From contig OX485808.1 in NCBI GenBank assembly GCA_950295325.1, forward strand, positions 40,385,180 through 40,449,179: a stretch of DNA of 64,000 nucleotides, read 5' to 3'. Position 1 is the stretch's first letter, and each line of letters opens with the position of its first letter. Positions 44,110-56,501 of the stretch are shown piece by piece. The notes beneath the pieces are model-generated. The model made no database searches and had not been told where the DNA came from. It worked only from the letters and a program-made list of their open reading frames with translations. This DNA is from Polytrichum commune (taxonomy: Eukaryota > Streptophyta > Polytrichopsida > Polytrichales > Polytrichaceae). The translations under genes were made by a program, and so were the position numbers.

Positions 44110-47100
44110 TCCGTGATTTGCGGCGCCATAATAGGACCATTTCACCAGGAACGATACTTGCCATAAACAAAAAATCAATCACTATAAGGATCCAGACAGT
44201 GCAATCCACATAAAATTGGCTCCACTAATGGGTTTATGGCTTGGAATTTAGTGTTTAGGGTATAAAAGGTCCATTGCAATAGGATCTGTACCTGCACGAA
44301 ATAAACATCCAAAACACTACAAGGGTCCAAGCAGCGCAACCCACATCTGAGATGCAAAAAGAGTCCCTTGGTGGAGGGGTGTCCCCTTAAGTACTGATCG
44401 TTTCCCTTGGATCCGTTTTCCAACATAGGATACTAGCCACCATCTACGTCCTATAAATAAAAACCTAACATTACTACATTCCGTGTGCCAGCCTTACAAT
44501 GGAATGTGTATTCATAGTGGACAACATGCATAGACGATGAGTCCACATAATGACAAAGCAAAAGGCATCTACGTATTTATGGTGGACAACAAAGAAAATA
44601 GGCTAATAATATATGAGCATTGAACATTGTTGAGGGGTGGTTTATAATATCGAAGTACCTAATATTGAGAGGTCATTGTAGAACTAGGAGACAGAAAATT
44701 ATAGTGTCGTGTGAAACATCAACCACAACAACAACAATAGTACATGGAGTATAAAAATACGTGTCATTCAAAATTAAACTAGCATCTATTTTATTGTTTT
44801 GCATACGATGTAATGATATTCACTCCAATATCATGTTATCTCCTCTCATCTAGCATTTAAACTAGTAATTACATTTGCCACCACCCTACCATCCAACCCG
44901 TTTAATTTACCCACTTTTACACACCTATACATAATTATACTAATACGTACACAAACTTTGAGCGCCTAGATGCCATGAAAATAGCACATCTATTGTCATA
45001 GGCACTATGGGTTGCTTTAAAATCAATATTCTCAATTTCCTCTCTTAACTTTAGGGCCCCCTTCAATACATCAACATTTATTTCAAAAAAAATAATACTA
45101 GCATTCTTAATGTACTATACGTGAGACAAAAAACAATTTTTAGTACCCCATGTACATTATCTACAATATTGACTCAAACAATAGCAGTTGTTGTTCTAAG
45201 TAACATTATGAGCCCAACAAACCATAATGGAGAGAAGGGGAGGGTAGGGTATCCAAATATTATAAAGGCAAGCAATTTTAAGTTGGTGACAGAAGGGGGA
45301 TACTCTCATTAGTTCATACGTGGTACCCTAAATCCTAAACCCTAAACCCTAAACACTATACCCTATACCCTATAACCGCCCACCCCTGAACAAACACAAC
45401 GACATACGGTACGCATGGTTAACTGAATAACTCCCAATACATGTGTAGCCTTAAGTGGAAGTAATTCAAAACTATATGACTACCTTTAAATTTTGTAAAA
45501 TAAAACCATAAACATTTCAAATGTGAAGCAAATTTAGGGGTAACCTTACCTTTCATTTTTTAAAATCTTTCTTTGGCTTTAAACCATTTGCTTTAAACAT
45601 ATACTTTTGATGAAAGGTTTTGAAGATCGTATATTGGTATTCTATAATCGAGTCCTAAACACAACTCACCACCGAAAGAAAACTCCAAATATAAACAAGT
45701 TTGCTACTACTTATAAGCGATAATACAAGCTGAGGCCTATGTGTGGAAGGATTGGATGGATCCGAAAGGTTGTTTAATGTACAAGAGGGATGTACATTCA
45801 ACACATACCCATGCATTTTGTTTTAATACAAGCTTAGACCTATGTGTGGAGGGATTGAATTAATCCGTAATGTTGTTTAAGGTATTACAAGCATATGAAT
45901 TCTCCCCATATCTCGATGTTTCGGTTTTGTTAATTGCGTTTCACAACTTATTGCGATAATTGAGGGATTCACAAGTATTTCTTGGCAAAGTTTCATGAGA
46001 ATTTGTGGCCAATTGGTATATTGCCCCAATTGCATTTGAATCCCACCTTTGAGAAGAAAAAGAATTCTTATACTGAAGTTAATCAACAAGACATCCTTTT
46101 ATTGAATATTATTACTATTATCGAAATATAGAGTCCCCTCCATAGCTCGGGGGGTGCACTGTACTAAACATGTACGAGTTATACGTGAGTGCACAGGAGG
46201 GGTATTGATTTGGACCTTGCCGTATTGCATATACATATGGTATACATGTTATAATTTATAGTTACGTACATATATGGAAGGCCTTTAAAAAGTATAGAAT
46301 AATTGTACTTGTATGGTATTGTTACTATACTATATATCATAAGTGTTCATATTGGATAAGTTTTCATAAGGTTTGGTTTGTTGGGAGAGTTTATAGGATG
46401 CGGAGGAAGTTTGGTAATCGTTGGGTGGAGTATAGGGATCCATTTGACTTGATGGACCGTCCATCAAACGTGGAGATTGGTTTATGTTGGTATCAAAAGG
46501 GGCTAACAACAAGTGGACATATGATCTTATTGATCATTCCATGGTAGACTTCGAGACAATAATTGCATTTGTATACTTATGTTAATGACTCTCGGGGGGG
46601 GGGGGGGGGGCAGTCATTGGTTGGAGTAGCAATATACGTGCAAACAAATGATAGGGTATTTTAAAAACATGGGGGCAAAAAATTATAAATGGACTTAAGA
46701 GTAATATAGGGTATCAAAAATGGCACTGGACATCTTTAAAGTAGTATAGGGTATGGAATAATTGGTAATTTGGAATTATAAGTAATGCAAGCCATTTTTC
46801 TATTAACCCAAAGTAGAAATTTATATAATGATAGCATGTGAAAAAAAATAAGAGAATTGAAAGTAATACCCCCCTATATCCTTATTTTTTTAACACACTG
46901 CCCCCCCGAGTAATGACTAATATATATGAATGGATGTTTTTTTGTGTATACATATTGTTGCTTGTATATTTATTGTTGCAATTGTATGTGTATTACTTCA
47001 TTTCACAAAAAATCACTTGTATATATTAGGGGGTTTTTAGAGTATGCAGTGAACGCACGTGATTCTAGGTTTTAATGAAAGGTGCTCCCCCACTCTCCAT

Positions 47101-47480
47101 AGAGGCCACACTAGAAATTGTAGTTAGTTTCTCTCATTGTTTGGAGTTCCAAAATGATATTATTATTATTATTGATGTCATTTAATTGTTGACAATGACA
47201 TAATAATTTACTCAACCTCACACCCTAATATAATTTCCTAAAATAATGAATACTTTCTAGAGCTCGTATGAATATTTCACTCATTATCAAAAGTGAAGAG
47301 AAGAGGCAACGAGATGGCTCATTTTATATTTAGAGTGACATTTAGTGTGACTTTTAACTTGCCTTAGCATAAACATAAGATGTTATTATGACATAATATG
47401 ATAATAAAATCACCAAACTAAGTATAAATTAAACCCCTATTTCAATACCAAATATAGACCAGTAGGGTGATGCCACGTAA
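44110..47480. other. Non-coding centre of copy Y
   Basis: AT-rich, without a supported gene. Contains an interstitial CCCTAAA tract (45329-45370), a G run of about 17 (46593-46610), ATT repeats (47160-47175) and a roughly 100-bp repeated segment (near 45735 and 45835, AAGCTGAGGCCTATGTGTGG type). Copies A, B and X have comparable centres with telomere-like tracts. Confidence 0.5.
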
Positions 47481-48905
47481 GGGTATAGGCCGGCGATTGG
47501 GCGCGACGTTTGGGGTAGGGACACGTGGAGGCACGCCATTGTTTTAGGGTTCCAAGTACTCCAGCACCCTTTCGCCCTCGCTCTTCGTGCTTTTCCTTCC
47601 TTCTCTATCATCTCTTCCTTCCGTTCCTTCTACTGTTGCTCTTGCTTCTCTTGCTTTAGGGTTATAGGGTTTCAAAGTACACCAGCTCCCTTTTGCCCTC
47701 CTCTTCGTGCTTTTGCTTCCTTCTCTTGCAACTCTTGTTTATCTTGTTTCTCTTGTTTCTCTTGTTTCTCTTGTTTCTCTTGCTCATCTGCTCTTGCTTC
47801 TCTTGCTCATTTGCTCATCTTCTCTTGCTCATCTGCTCTTGCTCATCTTCTCTTGCTCATCTACTCTTCTTCTCTTGCTCATCTTCTCTTGCTCAACTTC
47901 TCATCTTCTCTTGCTCATCTGCTCATCTTCTTTTGCTTCTTTTGCTTCTCTTCACTTTCTTCTCTTGTTTCTCTTGCTTCTTACCCTTATCTTCACTTTC
48001 TTCTCTCTCTTCTCTTGCTTCCCTTGCTGGTCTTGCTTCTCTTTCCTCACAATGCAAAACTCATTCTTATTGGTCAATTGCTGACGCGCGTCAGAGCTAG
48101 AGTAAGTTCTCCTTGTTTGCTGCTCATTTGCTTATTAGCTCATTAGCTCATTAGTAAGTTTTGCTTGCTGCTTGCTTGCTTGCTGCTCATTAGATCATTA
48201 GGATGCTCATTGTTGCTTGCTACTGCTCATTAGGTTGTTTTCAGTTGTTGATCTCAGTTGTTGCAAGGGTAATTAGTGTTTCAGATGTTGCTCATTAGGG
48301 TTTCAGTTGTAGCTTCACCATGTAGTTCATTATATTTTTTGCATACAAATCAATAGTTTCCTTTCACTTGTGTTGCATGAATCTGATTTATGAGCAACTT
48401 TTTTGAGTAGTTCTCAATGTTGAATCATGCATGTGCACATTGAATTACTAGAGGTTTCTGACCTCAATTTTATTGTTCATTTGCAGTTGGTATTAGCTGC
48501 AGCAGGAGCAGCTAGTTGTGGTTTAGGAGCAAACACTCTAGAAAGGTAAGTTTTTTAGAACATTGCAATTGCATTTTGTATGATTGCAATTTTGGGTTGT
48601 TGTGGTTTAGGGCTTAAGGTTAGCATGACAGAATGTGAGATTCCAGTTTCAAGGAATTCTGAATTTGTTTAGTACTTTGTCTATGGCTACATTCTAAGAA
48701 TCATTTAGTTATGGACATGTCAGTGTTCTGAAAGTGCCTTATGTTGTCAATCTGCAGTGCAGTGTTTGCTATTGCAGTGAAGTAAAATTGCATTCTTATT
48801 TGGAGGGCAAAACCATATTGGACGACAAGGTAAAGTCCCGAAAAACACGGAGCATTAATGAAAACATTGGAATACGCAAACATTACAATAGCCTTTATAA
48901 TCCTC
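47481..48905 (+). promoter_or_regulatory. Leader region of copy Y long gene, with pyrimidine-rich tract
   Basis: A GC-rich piece (47485-47545), then TTCTCTTGCTCATC-type repeats to 48060, then GCTCATTAG repeats (48110-48240). GT-AG pairs around 48550 and 48840 suggest non-coding leader exons. Long open frames here are repeat artefacts. Position and composition match the leader blocks of A, B and X. Confidence 0.5.
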
Positions 48906-48908
48906 AAA

Positions 48909-49640
48909 GTTTACGGACGCGCGTCCGTAAACTTTGTGGATCTTTGTGTAGGTGAGAGACAAGCCTCTCAAACAACATATTACGCAAACGAAGCCAAATA
49001 TTGTAATATTAGGCATATTAAAATAGCCTTTATAATACTCAAAGTTTACGGACGCGCGTCCGTAAACTTTGTGGATCTTTGTGTAGGTGAGAAACAAGAC
49101 TCTCAAACCGCATATTACGCAAACGAAGCCAAATATTGTAATATTAGGCATATTAAAATAACCTTTATAATACTCAAAGTTTACGGACGCGCGTCCGTAA
49201 ACTTTGTGGATCTTTGGGTAGGTGAGAGACAAGCCTCTCAAACAATATATTACGCAAACGAAGCCAAATATTGTAATATTAGGCATATTAAAATAGCCTT
49301 TATAATACTCAAAGTTTACGGACGCGCGTCCGTAAACTTTGTGGATCTTTGTGTAGGTGAGAAACAAGACTCTCAAAAATATATGTAGGTGAGAAACAAG
49401 ACTCTCAAAAATGTAGGTGTGAAACAAGACTCTCAAAAAAATATTAACCGTAACTTGAATACATTGATATTTACCACCATACTATCTTTGCGAAGTTTAC
49501 GGACGCGCGTCCGTAACTTATAGAGATATTTGAGTATATAATATACGCGTTATGCGTATTTGGAAGAAATGTATCTTTTCATTTGGATCCAAAAATATAA
49601 TTGAGACAATTTGGAAAACTTTACGAACGCGCGTTCGTAA
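48909..49640. repeat. Palindrome array upstream of the ParB-like exon, copy Y
   Basis: TTTACGGACG palindromes near 48909, 49046, 49181 and 49317, in a tandem repeat of about 136 bp (ACTTTGTGGATC, GTGTAGGTGAGA, GCCAAATATTG), plus 49496 and a TTTACGAACG form at 49620. The array lies 60-790 bp before the ATG. The frame crossing four units (48855-49436) is a repeat artefact. Confidence 0.92.
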
Positions 49641-49696
49641 AGTATGATCTATATCTTTTGCCAAGAATTCTAACTTATCTATCTTATCATTTGCAG

Positions 49697-52600
49697 ATGG
49701 CATCTAAAAAGAGACATGCAATTGAGATGTTCGCAGAAGCTCTCATTCCTCCGCTACTAGAAGCCATCAAAGACATAAGTCCCAACGACCATTACAAGCC
49801 ACAAGATGAAATTGTGGATAATTGGACAGTATTGGTAGAAAAGGACGAGAAAGAAATATTTGTGCTTAGATTTGCATATCAAATGAAGACGGACATAGAT
49901 GAAGCTGAGAAGTGGATAAAGCTTAAATCGTGGACAGTAGAGTGTGCAGTGGCACAAGGGGATTATGTAGTAATAGACCTTGAGAAGAAAGAAGATCGGG
50001 TCACTTTCATTTTGCACGAATCCTACCACCCCTTCAACAAAAATGAGTGTGAGAATGCTAGTACAGATGCGGCTTGCTTCAATCTCCAGACGGAGTTCCA
50101 AGACTATGCATGCAATGCACCTTGGACGGGTAAGCGGCTTGGACGACTCTTGAACAATGTAACAAGAGTAAATGGAGCCTTGCTAGAGGCCAGAAAGGGG
50201 AAAGATAAGAAAAAACAAGTCGTTCCTGAACGACCTAAGCGTGTGCCTAAACCAGTGCCGGAATCCTCAAGGCCCTCGCAGAGTGGTGCATCAAGAGGGA
50301 GCAGACAGGCGAGTAAACGCTCTCACTCGCAGATGGACTCTGGACTAACAGAGGGTCCGGATGTCAGCTCTACACTGACTGTCGCTCCACTCCTCAAAAA
50401 GGGTCAACGCCCTGACGCCGAACTCTCAACAAAAATATTCCAAGAGTTCGATGAGAAGACGAAGGGATGTTGGCCCCTTGGCAGGTATTTTACTTTCGAA
50501 GTAGATGTCTACAAATGCCACAAGGGCACCGAAAGTATGAATACCAGAGCAAAAGAAGAAAGCGGTGTATGGTGGCAAATGAACAACATCATGAACAACC
50601 CCAAGTTTGACAGGCAAACCATTTGTGTGACACCAAAGGATCCTATCGTTGAAGTCAACGAAAAAAATTGGCCGATTCTCAAGAATGGAGAGTTCTACAT
50701 TGTCGACGGCCAACATAGTGTAATGGCTGCAAAAGCTCTCCTTGAAGACGACGAGTGGAAAAGCCCATTAAAGGAGACAATCCGATATTGGAAGGCATTC
50801 GTCGTGCATTCCAAGGACTCGAACCAACTCATAGCAATATCTGCCTTCATGAACCAGGGGAATAAAGTGAGGCAGTTCGAGGCTTCATGGGCAGCCAACA
50901 TCGTGGCTGGGAGGACCTTGTGGGTGGAGCACGAATGTCCCCCAAAAGAAAGAGATAATGCTGTCGTGAAGAACCCAAAATGACAGGTATGTTACTCAAA
51001 TAGATTTACGGACGTGCGTCCGTAAATGTGGCCCTTCTCCTCCCACTGCTTCAAATATTTGAATTTAATTTGTACTGAATTCAATGTTCTGATTTCTTGC
51101 AATTCGCGCCTCTTGCAGACATTCAGCAATGCCATATTGACAAAGTTCTCGAGTATAGACATGAAGACAAGCGGCATGAAAACAGTGCATGAATTAAAAG
51201 GCGAACTCAAGCTCATCACTGCAACAGAAGAGACGTGGTCAATATGGTTGCGACTTTTCGATGCCCACAACAACGGCGACCTTGTCAATCCAGATACGGA
51301 GAACACCTACAAGAGCGACTCAAAAGTTAAGGTACCACCAATCCTGCGAGAGTTCTTTCGTCCCCTCCAAGGATTGATGGACTCGGAGCTGTACAGGGCA
51401 GCAGAACACATTCTTCTAGAAACTCCTAGAAGAACTTTGCCCTATCCCAAAATCTTTCTGAAGCGGCCGAAGCACATGAAGCCATCCACGTACCACATTA
51501 AGGAATGGTGCGATTACAGAAAGAAGAAGACCATGGCTGTAAGGGAGATTAGCAAATTGCTGCCCACCCACAACCTCATTAATAGTGATGGTGAGATCGT
51601 GTGGGAGAATTGGAGGAAGCTGAAGGGTGAATACCACATCAATGGCGTCTCAATGCGAGCTTTGATAAGAGGGGCATCATCCTTCCTTGCCCAACGATCC
51701 AGAAGGAACGAAAAGAAGGGATCCATCGACGAGAGGGAGGCAGGGTTGTATGTTCACTTTCTCGATAGGAAAAAGAACGCGAAATTTGGAGGGTTTGCAA
51801 GATTCTGCACGGTCGCAAAGGGCATGAAGTTCGGCGCATGGGACACCCATGCTTCAAGAGCCTCTGTGAGAGATGACCCCAGGGGTTGCCCTTTCGCCAT
51901 TTTTTATTTTCGTGCAATTCCCGGAGCATGGAAGCAAGACGTTGCGGGAGCACCCTTCTACGAGCCCTTCTTAAAAGCCTTCAAGAGCTATCGCTCGCCT
52001 GCCCTCTTCGAGCCTCATGTGTGGTTATGGATTGTAGAGCAAGAGAGGTCCACATCCATTGTCCATCTGTACACATCAACGATGGACCTCGAATACGATA
52101 TGTACCACAGCACCTACATCCCAGCGAAGACAGAAGGGATCACTTTCATTCAAGAGGCAAGGGGGGTGAAGCAAGTGGGAGCTGTGCAGCTTTATTTCTT
52201 AACACGCAAGTCTTCCCCAACTGGGCGATTGCCCATTAAATCACACGAGGTGTTCAGGAAAGTCTATTCGTTGCCGCCACCACATCCCAAGGAGCTTGTT
52301 GAGGAGACAATGCATGCAATCTATCCGGCGTTCGAGCTCCGGATGGACTTTTATATAGGGGTCTTGAAGGCTTTAACTGTCATGAGTGAGACAGTTTACA
52401 ACGTCTTCGGAGGCACGAAGTTTATGTATGCAGCACTGGTGAGTATTTGTTTGTCTTTCAACCCACCTATCTTTTGCATAGTTATTTTACGGACGCGCGT
52501 CCGTAAAAACCCAGTATCAGGTGCATGTGAATTTTATGACCGTGCGTCCGTAAAATTGTCCAACTTTTGAGTGGTGGTTTTACGGACGCGCGTCCGTATA

Positions 52601-55198
52601 ACGTGTTGACATCTAGCCTCATTTATATGCAATCACCACTATTGTTCTTATCTAATTTTCTTGTTATGGTCCAGATGCTTGGCTTGCAGGTGAATTCTTT
52701 TGTGCAGGATTCCGACTACGATGACGCCCATACTCACAAGGTAATGGCCTCCAAAATGGATATCCAGGACATCATGGACGTCCTTACACCCCATCCTGTT
52801 GTGCCTCTTTCTTCTAGAGAAGAGGCAATGCCCGGAATGGAGACAGACCCTGAAGAGGACCAAGATCCCAGTTCCCCAAGAGCGCAACCCTCCACACAGG
52901 AGCCTTTACACGGCCTTGTTCGCGACCCAATTAATCCAAGTGCTTTCCTGCTGGGAACAGACGACACGGATGCGCAGGAGGCACGCGTGAACTTCACTCC
53001 GATAAGGGTCCCTCATACCCCTGTTCTCTCACCTTTTGGGACTTCCACCTCTCGAGTTGGATTTCCCTCAACTGCGGGTCCATCTCGTGCTCCAGGAGTT
53101 ATGGCCGAGAAGGATGTGGACCTTGCGGCAGAAGGCGGATGCACCGCTTCATCTGGAGGGGGATCTCAACATTCAGATCTACCCCCTATGGAGGGGAGGG
53201 ATGTGCTGGAGTTGATATTGAGGCCTGATATCTCTCTATATCGTGAGAGTCGACGAAAGAGGAACAAGACGCCATACAACGAATACCCTGAAGGCGCGGT
53301 CTTGGAGCTCTCCGATGAAGACGAGGATGAGATTAGGATTCACAATGCCATCTCTGCCTTGCCTACGGAACCTGGCAAGGTGAAGAAAGAGCCGATGTCA
53401 GTGTCCGAATTGGACGAGAAGATGGAGAGGCGAATGAAGGAAGAGCTTGACCAACGGCTTCGAGAAGCTAACGAGGAGCACGCCAAAAAGATGGCCGCCA
53501 TCCAAGCTGAGATGGAGCAAGCTAGGTTGGAGTCTGCTCGAAGGCACGCCGATCTCATGGCCCAAAATCAACAGTTCTTGGCCCAAAGTCAACAATTTAT
53601 GAGCCTGATGCAGAGCTTGCAGGCAAGACCCCCTGTAGTCTATACAGCTCCCGATGCCGTCATGTCTATGCCCCCCACTCTCATGCGGCCTCCGTCTAGT
53701 AGCCATGCGGTGTATATACCCGAGCATGCTTATCCAGCCCCCGCGTTGATTGTCCCGCCCTCTCCCCTTGTTGTCGCCACTCCAGAGGAGCCCTCCTCTC
53801 ATCCTACAGGAGTGGAGGAGATACCGGCACGTGACATGGCGGGTGCCGCCGAGACAGATGTCAATGAAGGCAATGCCCCCATCGGCGATGAAGATGTACA
53901 TATGCGGGGCAGCCAAGACTCCACAGATGAGGATCAGCCTTACGTGGATACTCAAGGGTCGCAAGCGGCTGGAGACACCTTGTTGGTGGTCGAAGATCTG
54001 GACAATTTTGCGGACGCGCGTCCGGATCCTGTGCCCATGACGGGGCCAGGTGAGGGAGGCACTGCTGGCGCGGACCTCGCCCTTGAAGAGGTAATCAACC
54101 TTTGAGCATGCCTCCCACGTTACGGACGCGCGTCCAAAACTTCCTTGTCTGCCTCCTTCGTGGCGTGTGTATATTATCGAGTTCAATCCTCGACTTCGCC
54201 CGGCGGGTGGATACAATTTTGTTAGCATAGATTCCATTAACTTCAACAGATATTTTTTGCGACAATGTATATTATTCACCAAATGTATATCACCAATTAC
54301 ATTAATACCAATTTTTCAACTGGATGGTTCGGATTATTTTTGGCCTTATAATTTGTGTTGAGTTTATCCATGCTTGTCAATTGGTTTTCTTGAGTAGTAC
54401 CATTTACCTAGATAGAATGTTCCATCACAGGGTCCGTCGGAGATATGTCGCAACCCCGCGGGAAAACCAAGCGCGCCCATGATGAAACCGTTCATAATAT
54501 TTGACCTCAATGGGGTGCTTTGTCAATCCAAACATATCTCGAATAGTGCGTCCAAGGGGCCCTTCCGTAGTCCACAAGACATGGATTACGGCGGACATTT
54601 CGATACTCTCATAAATAAGAAGGTTGTACGTGCCCGCCCCGGTTTGAGGAGCTTCCTTCGTGAGGTCCTTGGCTTCGCCCATGTCATCATCTGGAGCTCT
54701 ATGCTCATGGACAACACGAAGGCCATCGTCGGTTTCCTTTTCCGAGAACTCGCAATGCCATGCTTGCTTCTCGGTCAAGAACACTGCGATGACCTCTATG
54801 ACCGTAGTGGCAATATTGTACCCAAGGTCGGAGGGGGTCGTGGGCCTCAATTCTTAAAGGTCCTGAGGAAGAACCTCTGGGTGGGCGTCCCTATGTTGGA
54901 GGGGGTTCCCCACGGTTGTTGGCCCACCCCGGATAACACACTCCTCATTGACGACAGCCCGGCAAAGAGTATTCTCAATCCCCCGGGCAATTGCATATTC
55001 CCGGATCCTTGGGAAAGCGATAGAAATGACAACTTTCTAGAGAGTGAACTAGGACCCTACATTAGGAGGCTTGCCTATCACCCCGGAAGTGTCCCGGATT
55101 TTGTGCTCTCCAACCCAATTGGCAATAGGCCTCTAGGCCCACAAGATGAGGAATTTAGGAGATTGTACGGCTACGCTAGACTCAATAAATTAATATGA
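49697..55198 (+). CDS. Long four-exon gene: ParB/DGQHR-like, unknown, coiled-coil and FCP1-like phosphatase
   Basis: Exons 49697-50986, 51119-52438, 52675-54090 and 54431-55198 all join in phase 0, about 1,597 codons. Start ATG follows acceptor TTGCAG. Exon 1: ParB/DGQHR-like domain with DRQTICVTP (305) and IVDGQHS (337). Exon 2: unrecognised conserved region. Exon 3: acidic SIM-like LELSDEDEDE, VKKE, then a coiled coil (about 53410-53620). Exon 4: HAD motifs DLNGVL, IIWSSM and LLIDDSPAKSILNP. TGA at 50981-50983 replaces Trp found in X and B, three codons before the donor; it would truncate the protein unless exon 1 ends there naturally. Role is inferred: binding the palindromes. Confidence 0.72.
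51005..51026. repeat. Palindrome in intron 1 of copy Y long gene
   Basis: TTTACGGACG arm, centre TG, 18 bp after the donor. It matches the intronic sites in B and X. Confidence 0.92.
52487..52600. repeat. Three palindromes in intron 2 of copy Y long gene
   Basis: Near 52487 and 52578 (good TTTACGGACG sites) and 52535 (degraded). Copy X has seven sites in the same intron (57953-58189). Confidence 0.85.
54008..54140. repeat. Palindromes at the 3' end of exon 3 and in intron 3, copy Y
   Basis: One palindrome (GCGGACGCGCGTCCG core) lies inside the coding sequence at about 54010-54025 and encodes ADARPD. A second, partial one is at about 54120 in the intron. Copy X also has sites inside exon 3 and intron 3. 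Confidence 0.8.
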
Positions 55199-55290
55199 AA
55201 ACTTTGATGATTTTGGGTTTGTACTTGGACTCTCCATGTAAATATCTAACATTTCTCCCCTTATCTTTGTAATGTATTTTTGTGTCTTAG

Positions 55291-56187
55291 TTGCCTCACC
55301 AAGCACCCAAAAGTGTCGTCAATGGCATGTCTGCATCTCAGGCAGACACCGGCTCCCTTTCCCTTGGTATGAGCGACGTTGCAATGCCTTCACTATTCCA
55401 ATATTCGGCCGTCGATGCTGCCTCTGCTGTTGATTACTCCAAAGACTCCGGGTTTGAAGACGGAGTCGTGGATAGCCCTCCTGCAAAGGTTGCAAAACTC
55501 AATTACTCTCCAAGTCCATCTCCATCTCCCCTCCGCAGTGAGAAGCACGTCCGTAACCCACGGTCGACCAGACGCCTTTGCATGGATGAACCCCAAATTG
55601 ATGTCCCGGCGTTTGCGAACGTCCCTCTCGGGCTTGTATCTACACCCGTCGATGTCCCAAAAGCTCTAACCAGCGCCCCAAAGGCGAAGGTGCCCAACTA
55701 TTGGCATTCTCAAGTTTTTCCTTGATGATTTCCGTGTATTAGTGCATTTCAACTTCTTGGGTTTTTCGGACTTCCATCCGTAACTTGTAACCACTTATAC
55801 TAACCCACTTCATTATATATATTTATGGTCATTGTTCAGACCCCAATGTACACGAATGTGGGCCGGGCATCATCGACTTCGTCATTGGATAGGCGAACAC
55901 TGAAGACAACTTCTTGCGAGTCTGATCGTTGTTTGGCCCTACGGAAGAGTGCAAGACGTTCGGTTTCCCAAACGCATTCGTATTCCACTTATTCGGAAGG
56001 GGGTCGGCAAATATGGGCAAATGGCGCATATTCGGGGTCAACAAATAAACAAGGTTACAGCCGCGGACCCGAGATCTTTAGAGCCATGGAGGCCATGAAA
56101 GCAAAGGAACGTGAAACGGCCATAAATGCTAATAATAGTATTGCAAAAGCAAAAGTAGTGAGTCGTAATCATGATCCGAACGTATAG
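55291..56187 (+). CDS. Small basic protein gene, copy Y
   Basis: Exon a 55291-55689 and exon b 55840-56187 join in phase 0 (donor GCGAAG|GTGCCC, acceptor GTTCAG). Shared with copy X: DAASAVDYSKD, GVVDSPPAK, SPSPSPSPL, RRLCMD, and in exon b QGYSRGPEIFRAMEAMKAKE. Exon a begins at an acceptor 92 bp after the phosphatase stop. Either a leader exon lies upstream or the long transcript is alternatively spliced onto it. Ser/Pro-rich then basic; function unknown. Confidence 0.65.
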
Positions 56188-56449
56188 GCTATATTAACAT
56201 ACATGTAGTTGTGGAATTATGTTTCTAGGACTTTCGCCTAATATTGGATATTCCACTTGCATTTTATACTTCAACCCCTATTCAATAAATATGATATTGA
56301 TTTTCCATATGCAAATGTTTTCATATATCCCATTTTCTTATTGTTAATGTGTAGTTCCATGCATTTGAGTCTCTTATTTGTTTCCAAAATTGGGAACATA
56401 GCATATTTTTAGTGTTTTCATTCCTATAAATGTGAAAGCCACGTCCTTA

Positions 56450-56497
56450 AATAGTCTCAAAATTAACAAAAAGTCTCCAAATAACGAATATAGTGTT
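56450..56497. repeat. Right terminal inverted repeat of Y
   Basis: Ends TAACGAATATAGTGTT at 56497, followed by the target duplication CTCA (56498-56501). Two AGTCTC copies lie just inside. Confidence 0.92.
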
Positions 56498-56501
56498 CTC
56501 A

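Larger units (their letters stand above)
39170..56497. mobile_element. Copy Y: complete 17.3-kb element of the large DNA transposon family
   Basis: Terminal inverted repeats begin AACACTATATTCGTTA and agree at 27 of 28 positions. The target duplication is CTCA (39166-39169, 56498-56501). Contents from left: DUF7869-like gene (minus), palindrome array, non-coding centre, leader, palindrome array, long ParB-to-phosphatase gene (plus), small basic gene. No other transposon is inserted. The only obvious defect is a TGA near the end of long-gene exon 1. It is inserted in exon 3 of copy X. Confidence 0.95.

Noticed and set aside
47693-48146. Leu/Ser/Cys-rich membrane-like protein
   Set aside because: Translation of a TTCTCTTGCTCATC repeat; hydrophobicity is a by-product of pyrimidine-rich DNA.
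48855-49436. 193-codon minus-strand and 176-codon plus-strand frames
   Set aside because: Both arise from the tandem palindrome repeat of about 136 bp, which happens to lack stops; no domain.
16838-50983. Alternative genetic code with TGA read as Trp
   Set aside because: TGA occurs where relatives have Trp in one case and Arg in another, TAA and TAG also break frames, and the open genes end in TGA or TAA normally.
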